The notes under the pieces: model-generated
The model's input: only the letters and a program-made list of their open reading frames with translations
Database searches by the model: none
Told to the model about the DNA's origin: nothing
Shown: one piece after another, positions 8,359 through 12,876 of the stretch
How the letters are laid out: the number at the start of each line of letters is the position of its first letter
Position numbering within the stretch: the first letter of the stretch is position 1
DNA from: Cyclostephanos tholiformis
Taxonomy: Eukaryota; Bacillariophyta; Thalassiosirophyceae; Thalassiosirales; Thalassiosiraceae
NCBI GenBank assembly: GCA_036939975.1
Contig: JALLPB010000798.1
Coordinates: 1-12,876, forward strand
Direction of reading: 5' to 3'
Length of the DNA: 12,876 nt
Made by a program: the position numbers and the translations under genes

Positions 8359-9638
8359 ATGGAAATCAAGCTTGAGCTAGATACCAACAAAACTGCCCAC
8401 ACCGCCATTGCCATCACTGCCACATACGTGCTCTGCCATGTCTCCAAACACAGAATATTCCCCCAGCTTGCCACTGCCAATGCAATCGCCTTGATCATCA
8501 TCTTTGCCCGGACACCCAAAAATTCGCCTAAATTGTCATGACACCCAATGAGATCACTCTCCTCTTCAAGGAGGCATGGGACAACTTTTTCCCCATCAAG
8601 GAAAAGCCCATGGACAATGATCTTCTCTTGATTTGGGAGACACTACTTCTGATCCTGATGGAGATCCCCTTTGACCTACTTGGGGGGGTCCATTCCCTTG
8701 TGGGAATCCTCATGGAACCCACAAGGTATGCTACCGACCATGGCAGGGCTGACTTCATCATCCCCACCCATCTCCCACTCTACAACAGCAGCATTGCGGA
8801 TGATGCCACCATGAACAATGCTGACACCTTCTACACAAAGGTGTCGGCCCTTGAGATTATGACCTTCCTTGATGCCAACAGTGGTGGCCTTGATGCTGTC
8901 AACATGGACTCCCTATGCACCAACATGCACAGCTACTACATGCAATCAGATGGCATCCCCCAGTACATCATCATGCTGGAGGATGCCCCCCAAAAGGCAA
9001 AGCGGGCTGGCATGCCCATCACCAATGTTGAGCTCATTATGATGGCATCAGTGGCCATGCTTGCGGCACAACACTTCCCCTGCAAAGTGGATGATTGGGA
9101 GGGCCTCCCTGCTGCCTCATGCATGTGAACAGCATGGAAGAAGGCCTTCAACCTGGCCCACCTCAAACGCCAGCATCAGATCCTTGCTTTGGGTGGGGGG
9201 GACCCTCTTGGTGTTGTGCATGGAGTTCTCCCGGTGGCAGCGTCAATGATCAGCCACCACAAAAAATGCACTCGACAACCTTGTGCTCATGGTGACAAAA
9301 ATTCGTCAGTACTCCAACAACTCATGTCTGCTAACTTGGCCCTCACGGCCACAATCACGTTGCTCACAGCAACCAACAAAAAACTGGTGGATGTGGCAAC
9401 ACATTGTGGTGGTACTTTGGTGGCGGCTATGATGGTGACTCTGGCAGATGGTGGCAGACGGGCGACAAGGAAACTGTTTCCTAGAAATTACTGCTGATCA
9501 TATGGTCACCACGTGAGCAAACATCACACAAGTGCAACCTGCACCAACAAAGCTCTGGGCCACCATGATGGCACGATGGCATCCAACACCTGTGGTGGAA
9601 GTGACAAGGACAAGGGATGGGACTCAGCATGCACCTGA
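8359..9638 (+). pseudogene. gag of a second LTR-type retroelement (degenerate)
   Basis: Gag-like protein of a retroelement distinct from the copia copy at 9-4759. Frame 1 starts at ATG 8359 with an Ala/Lys-rich helix (MEIKLELDTNKTAHTAIAI) and FPQLATANAIALIIIFARTP, ending at TGA 8539. The frame then shifts to frame 3: EITLLFKEAWDNFFPIKEKP, LLGGVHSLVGILMEPTRYA, ADTFYTKVSALEIMTFLDA, YYMQSDGIPQYIIMLEDA, DDWEGLP. TGA at 9126-9128 interrupts; reading continues KKAFNLAHLKRQHQILA and LQQLMSANLALTATITLLTA. At 9489 the motif NYC-stop-SYGHHVSKHHTSATC carries a C...H...H...C pattern like a zinc-binding knuckle, with TGA (9495-9497) probably replacing Trp. It ends TGA 9636-9638. Compared with relatives I recall, a block of about 40 residues seems missing between SIADDAT and NADTFYTK (about 8805-8820). 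The ATG and frame junction are supported by continuity of the family sequence. Confidence 0.78.
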
Positions 9639-10112
9639 TGGGGGGGACGACAAATTTAGTTTATTGCAACAATAATCAATTGCTTAAAAACAATTATTAT
9701 TTTGCTTTATCCTCTACTTCTGCTAGCAATACCACCCATCGCCGACTCTGGTGCTAGTGGCATTTACTTTGCATCAAATGCCCCAGTTGCCAATCTCAAC
9801 CAATTGGCCCCTGCCATTGGCATGTGGGTGGCCAATGGCCTCCCCAAGTTGGTTGCCAGTGCAACTCTGGCCTCCATGCCATCTCTCTCTCTTGCTGCAA
9901 TGCAGGGGCATGTGATGACCCCCTTCCCCCACACCCTCATTGGCTTGGGGCCCTTCACCAGCCTTGACTGCCAGATAGTGTTCGCCAAGATGGCTGTGTC
10001 TGTCATCCACCCAAATGGCCACAGCATCCTTGAAGGTTGGCATGAACAAGATGGCCCCTACCTCTGGCAGTTCCCTCTAAAGCCCACCAAGACAAGTCTG
10101 CCTCCTGCCATG
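9638..10112 (+). pseudogene. pol N-terminus and aspartic protease of the second retroelement (degenerate)
   Basis: Start of the pol region. An ATG at 9638-9640 overlaps the gag stop in the sequence TGATG and reads MGGTTNLVYCNNNQLLKNNY in frame 2 until TAG 9755. Frame 3 then carries the retropepsin active site IADSGASGIYF (Asp at 9744-9746), followed by NLNQLAPAIGMWVANGLPKL, the block GHVMTPFPHTLIGLGPF, DCQIVFAKMAVSVIHPNG and EQDGPYLWQFPL. This order (DSGAS, VANG-L, G-FPHTLIGLGP, WR-PL) is a retroelement protease as found in diatom genomes. The catalytic Asp is retained. Integrase and reverse transcriptase of this element are absent: after about 10090 the sequence becomes proline-rich and is then duplicated. 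The long frame to 10418 is open only by chance beyond the duplication. Confidence 0.75.
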
Positions 10113-10335
10113 CCTCTGCCTGCCACCAAGCCAAACCTGTTGGTGAATGCATTGTCTGAAAATTATGAGGAAATAGGCCTACATGGAAGCGCTGCCAATT
10201 TTTCAATCTCCCTTCCACCACACCTCTTCCTGCTACCAAGCCAAGCCTGTTGGGGAACGCAGTGCCTCAAAACTATGAGGAAATGGGCCCACACTGAAGT
10301 GAAGTCATTTTTTTCAATCTGCCTTTTCCATTGCC
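10113..10335 (+). repeat. Diverged tandem duplication, unit about 110 bp
   Basis: Copy A (10113-10222) begins CCTCTGCCTGCCACCAAGCC and copy B (from 10223) begins CCTCTTCCTGCTACCAAGCC. Further blocks align in order: AACCTGTTGGTGAA with AGCCTGTTGGGGAA, AATTATGAGGAAATAGGCC with AACTATGAGGAAATGGGCC, and TTTTTCAATCTCCCTT with TTTTTTCAATCTGCCTT. The period is 110 bp, not a multiple of three, so copy B repeats the peptide of copy A (KPNLL/ENYEE versus KPSLL/QNYEE) in another frame. It lies at the 3' edge of the readable retroelement. Confidence 0.85.
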
Positions 10336-10415
10336 ACTGCAGCATGCCACTGCCCTCTTGTCCAAGTCCACCTAGCCTCCTCCTTTCGATCCCTGCCACC
10401 TGGACCTGTCACAGC

Positions 10416-10502
10416 TAAATTTGAATATACGGCATATTCGCAACTAGCTGCCAGTAAAATATCAAATTTATGTATATCTGAATATACATACCGTCCGGTA
10501 TG
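10416..10502. repeat. Cluster of short perfect inverted repeats
   Basis: Four perfect inverted repeats lie within 87 bp: TAAATTTGA (10416-10424) with TCAAATTTA (10462-10470); GAATAT (10423) with ATATTC (10434-10439); GTATAT (10472) with ATATAC (10482-10487); and CATACCG (10487-10493) with CGGTATG (10496-10502). They begin right after the retroelement remnant ends and could mark the end of another element or a structured terminator. Confidence 0.6.
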
Positions 10503-10691
10503 CGGCGTAAGCATTGAAAAACAACACATTTTGCGAAAGAGAGTACTCTAATTTTCTTGCAATTTCCGGGATGGCGCGCAAATAGTTTTTTGTATGATTC
10601 CTCTGTCGACCCGATCTAATACCTTTTTTTTTGGAAGACAGCTCAATAACGTACTTGTTCCTACGTTCATGCTTGTGTAGCCGGGCCCACA

Positions 10692-10730
10692 GTTTGTGTG
10701 TTTGTGTGTGTGTTTGTGTTTGTGTGTGGG
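10692..10730. repeat. GT-rich microsatellite
   Basis: Imperfect run of GT and GTTT units over about 39 bp (TTTGTGTGTTTGTGTGTGTG and similar). Confidence 0.85.
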
Positions 10731-10741
10731 TTTATGCATGG

Positions 10742-10775
10742 TTTTGTTAGAGAAAAAAAACACACTCTAACAAAA
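10742..10775. repeat. Perfect 11-bp inverted repeat (hairpin)
   Basis: TTTTGTTAGAG (10742-10752) and CTCTAACAAAA (10765-10775) are perfect reverse complements separated by a 12-base A/C-rich loop. The function is unknown; it could be paired element ends. Confidence 0.7.
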
Positions 10776-11431
10776 ACACAGCGAGTAGTGATATCAGATT
10801 GCTGTCCATAATATCTTTTGAACCACCGGTGCTCCTACGATGATCTACATCATATAAGTGGAATCCTTTTTCAAATAGGAAGAAGGACATAATGCTTGGG
10901 AGTGGTCTTGGCATAGGAATACATATTGGAGTTGAGGGAATGGAAGTGTGGGAGGTCAATTGGATGCCAATTCATTTTTATTAGTCCCATGTCCGGCTGA
11001 TTCCTATGTATGTAGGTACATTTGACACATGAAATCGTGCAGATGATAAATAATATTGCACAGATAGCCGTAGGCCGAATTCAAGGGGAGCATGCATCAC
11101 GATGAATCCCAGGGGGGGGTGCGCTGGGGCGTGTTTGCACCCACGGTATATCCCCCCCTGACCTGTTGCCAAGCAGGTCGGTGGTGGTGGGGGGCAATCG
11201 GGATGATGAGACGACCACGAGCAATGACGCCACCGTTTGTCTTTGAAGGAAGTTTTGGGGGATTCAGGCCACAGCAGTTGCCCGAGGGATTAGAAATGAG
11301 TTGGCTGGAAACAGGACTTTGTTTCCAGCCCACGCTTTTGTCCTTATGAGGCACAATGATAAATATTTTTTAGTACAGTTAAGATGTTATTATTATATTG
11401 ATTACATCAAAATGCTCTTCTCTATTTATAT
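10776..11431. other. Non-coding region with GC-rich hairpins, downstream of the minus-strand transposase
   Basis: No convincing gene. Between 11108 and 11179 there is a G8 run and a C7 run (CAGGGGGGG versus CCCCCCCTG) and a 6-bp stem GACCTG/CAGGTC (11160-11165, 11174-11179). At 11303-11330 there is a perfect 10-bp stem GGCTGGAAAC/GTTTCCAGCC with an 8-base loop. 11350-11431 is AT-rich and is the probable 3' flank of the transposase. Both strands have short open frames around 11092-11354 that show no family features. Confidence 0.5.
11303..11330. repeat. Perfect 10-bp stem hairpin
   Basis: GGCTGGAAAC at 11303-11312 and GTTTCCAGCC at 11321-11330 are exact reverse complements around an 8-base loop (AGGACTTT). 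It lies about 100 bp beyond the stop codon of the minus-strand transposase. Confidence 0.7.
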
Positions 11432-12424
11432 TTAGTCGCTATATTCTACTCCAAACAATGCTTGGCCATCATTAATGGCAAGTTGTATTATGACAGCAAT
11501 GGCCCAAAAAACCTGGCTGTGCTTCGCAACATCATGCTGGTAAATCTGCTTGAGAATTCCCCAACACTTAAATCGCCAGTTCAGAAATTCATGCCTGCTT
11601 TGCACGAGGCTTTGCATTCCAAGATTTTTCGTCAGATTTGCTGCACACACCGGACACTTGACCTGTTGGGGAGCTTCCCCAATGTATCTGTCATCAGTCT
11701 CGACACGTTCAAAGGGGTTGAGGTGGTGGGAGAGACAATTCCGGAAAATTGTTATGTCCGGCGTTCCCGCAGGGTAGGGACCTTCCACCCAAACCAAATA
11801 CCCCACAATAATGTCCAACCCAAGCTCGTAACAAAAACCAGATTTCCCTTTGAACTTGTGCGATGCCCATGAGTTGCCTGATGTAACGGCGCACTTTTGC
11901 AGGACTTGGCAGTCAGTGCCATTGATGCTCATAAGGCAGTCGTTCTGACTCCCACTGTTTTTCCTGTTCTCAAATATGATCTGGGAAGATAAGAGGTGAG
12001 TTTAATTGTAAGAATTTTTGTCGAATCGCTTGCTGGACAAGAAACTCACCATGTCTGGAATAAGAAAAGCGATTGCTTCAATGAATGGCCAAATGTGGTT
12101 CCGTAGCATTTTGGGGTCAACAGCACCCCCCAAACCACCAACCGTAGAGCAAGCAACACCTTGCTTGGGATACTCCCTCAAGAAGTGAAGCGTCCAGAGA
12201 AGGTGTTTGACTGTTCCTTCTTCTGGGACCAGGGCGTGCTCTGTCAAGAGCCTCCACAAATTTGTTACGACAGGTGCTGTTGTGCCAAAACACTCATGAA
12301 AAGATTGTTCTTCCTCTGCTGCTGACCCAATGCTTTGGCCGCTCTTGTTTTGGATATCCTTACCTATGAGGATGAAATCCTCTGGTGTAGGCTTGGTATC
12401 ATGCTTTCTTTTGTTGTTCTCCAT
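11432..12424 (-). CDS. DDE-superfamily transposase/endonuclease with one intron, nearly intact
   Basis: Two exons, 12424-12050 and 11980-11432, encode about 307 residues with no internal stop. Exon 1 holds a basic N-terminus (MENNKRKHD), FHECFGTTAPVVTNLWRLL, and a helix-turn-helix-like stretch HLLWTLHFLREYPKQGVAC followed by STVGG and DPKMLRNHIWPFIEAIA. Exon 2 holds the catalytic part: CLMSINGTDCQ, SHKFKGKSGFCYELGLDI, VWVEGPYPAG, PDITIFRNCLSHHL, VETDDRYIGEAP, a Cys pair (CPVC), and SRHEFLNWRFKCWGILKQIY, ending AIAVIIQLAINDGQALFGVE. This is the layout of diatom DDE endonuclease-type transposases related to PIF/Harbinger. Expected acidic residues are present at PDITIF, ETDD and RHE, but the DG of the family motif SVDGTD is NG here. 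Met at 12424 is preferred over 12496, because the extra 24 residues come from a pyrimidine-rich tract that looks like 5' leader. The gene is on the opposite strand to everything else and far less decayed. Confidence 0.85.
11981..12049 (-). other. GT-AG spliceosomal intron (69 bp) in the minus-strand transposase
   Basis: On the minus strand exon 1 ends ...CCAGACATG, followed by GTGAGTTTC (donor GTGAGT), and the intron ends CTTATCTTCCCAG before ATCATATTTGAG. Removing it joins IPDM to IIFENRKNSGSQNDCLMS in phase 0, matching the family's continuous protein. Without splicing the frame ends at a stop at 12002. The splice-site match is strong at both ends. Confidence 0.88.
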
Positions 12425-12436
12425 GATGGCAATGCA

Positions 12437-12490
12437 ACCCAGAGAGGGAGAGGGAGAGGAGAGGAGAGATGGGGCGGGAGGGAGAGCAAG
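12437..12490. repeat. Purine-rich (GA) tract just upstream of the transposase start
   Basis: The plus strand reads nearly pure G/A (GAGAGGGAGAGGGAGAGGAG and onward); on the coding minus strand this is a C/T-rich leader directly before Met 12424. Such tracts are common in 5' untranslated regions, which favours the internal Met as start. Confidence 0.6.
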
Positions 12491-12499
12491 CCACAAAAA

Positions 12500-12620
12500 G
12501 GGTGTTGTTTGCTTTCATTGCCAGTTACATACCATCAACCGTTAATCATGTGTGTTGGGACATTTTGAACAGGGACACGCTTGAGGTCAGATAAAAATAG
12601 TTAAGTGATTTGGAGTTAAA
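12500..12620. promoter_or_regulatory. Putative upstream region of the minus-strand transposase
   Basis: Non-coding sequence upstream of the minus-strand gene. No clear TATA box was identified; the promoter call rests only on position. Confidence 0.25.
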
Positions 12621-12700
12621 TAGACATGAAATAGTCATGTCTAGTTGTTAAACATGAAAAATCATGTCTATTTGTTAAACATGAAAAGCCATGTCTAATA
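12621..12700. repeat. Array of three tandem hairpins with the core ACATGA...TCATGT
   Basis: Three small palindromes with a period of 27-28 bp: AGACATGA/TCATGTCT (12622-12642, perfect 8-bp arms), ACATGA/TCATGT (12652-12667) and ACATG/CATGT (12679-12694). The spacer GTTAAACATGAAAA... is also repeated between copies 2 and 3, so the unit is a true tandem repeat. It lies upstream of the minus-strand transposase. Confidence 0.85.
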
Positions 12701-12830
12701 ACTACAGATGGCTTCAGCCGAAAAGATGTTTGCATTCAAATTTAATTCCTACGTATGATATACTGCTAGTAGAATTCTCAAAAAATTTGCTCTCGCGCAC
12801 CCAACACGGTAATTTTTCTGAAAATAGAGT

Positions 12831-12873
12831 GAAACCATGGCGTCCAGGCCAATTTTTACTGCGCGATGGTTTC
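12831..12873. repeat. Inverted repeat at the window edge
   Basis: GAAACCATGGCG (12831-12842) and CGCGATGGTTTC (12862-12873) are reverse complements at 11 of 12 positions, separated by 19 bases. This could be a subterminal or terminal repeat of the transposase element. Confidence 0.55.
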
Positions 12874-12876
12874 TTG

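Noticed and set aside
10003..10399. Overlapping minus-strand ORFs opposite the second protease and duplication
   Set aside because: Shadows of the plus-strand retroelement frame; the apparent internal repeat simply reflects the 110-bp duplication.
11092..11354. Two 85-codon ORFs on opposite strands over the same GC-rich region
   Set aside because: Mutually overlapping, low complexity, no motif; openness is explained by G/C runs with few stop codons.
12621..12700. Possible CRISPR-like array
   Set aside because: Only three copies, no unique spacers of constant length, eukaryotic context; it is a degenerate tandem palindrome.
1..12876. tRNA or rRNA genes
   Set aside because: No T-loop/anticodon-loop arrangement or rRNA-like conserved block was recognised by eye; a tRNAscan-SE run would be needed to exclude a diverged tRNA.

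Overview
The window looks like a repeat-rich stretch of a eukaryotic nuclear genome, most likely from a diatom or a related marine microalga. The evidence is the type of mobile elements present (a Ty1/copia polyprotein with an LVVDDF reverse-transcriptase box, a LINE-type RT tail followed by a J-like domain, and two DDE transposases that I recognise from diatom genomes), one short GT-AG intron, and the absence of any bacterial operon structure. No intact host gene is visible. Family assignments come from reading motifs, not from a database search.

Layout. 9-4759 (+): one decayed Ty1/copia element in the order gag, protease, integrase, reverse transcriptase, RNase H, broken by many frameshifts and stops; 4819-4980 may be its 3' LTR. 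4986-6063 (+): the C-terminal part of a LINE-type reverse transcriptase, with six in-frame TGA stops. 6063-6266 (+): a J-domain-like segment with an HPD motif, probably the C-terminal domain of the same LINE protein. 6267-6761: no recognisable gene. 6762-7482 (+): a pseudogene of the ribonucleotide reductase small subunit with three metal ligands replaced. 7510-8165 (+): remains of a PIF/Harbinger-like (DDE_Tnp_4 type) transposase. 8359-10112 (+): gag and aspartic protease of a second, different LTR-type retroelement, followed by a 110-bp tandem duplication (10113-10335). 10416-11431: non-coding sequence rich in short inverted repeats. 11432-12424 (-): the best-preserved gene, a second DDE transposase of a different family with one 69-bp intron. 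12500-12876: non-coding, with an array of three small hairpins and an inverted repeat at the edge.

The window is best read as nested, mutually interrupting mobile elements rather than a cooperating gene system. The copia copy ends almost exactly where readable LINE sequence starts, which suggests insertion into the LINE. The reductase pseudogene stops abruptly where the Harbinger-like transposase begins. Many stops are TGA where related proteins would be expected to have arginine, and several lost catalytic residues are Glu-to-Lys or Asp-to-Asn, as expected from C-to-T and G-to-A decay. The minus-strand transposase lacks this decay and may be a much younger insertion, although it carries Asn where its family normally has the Asp of the DG motif.
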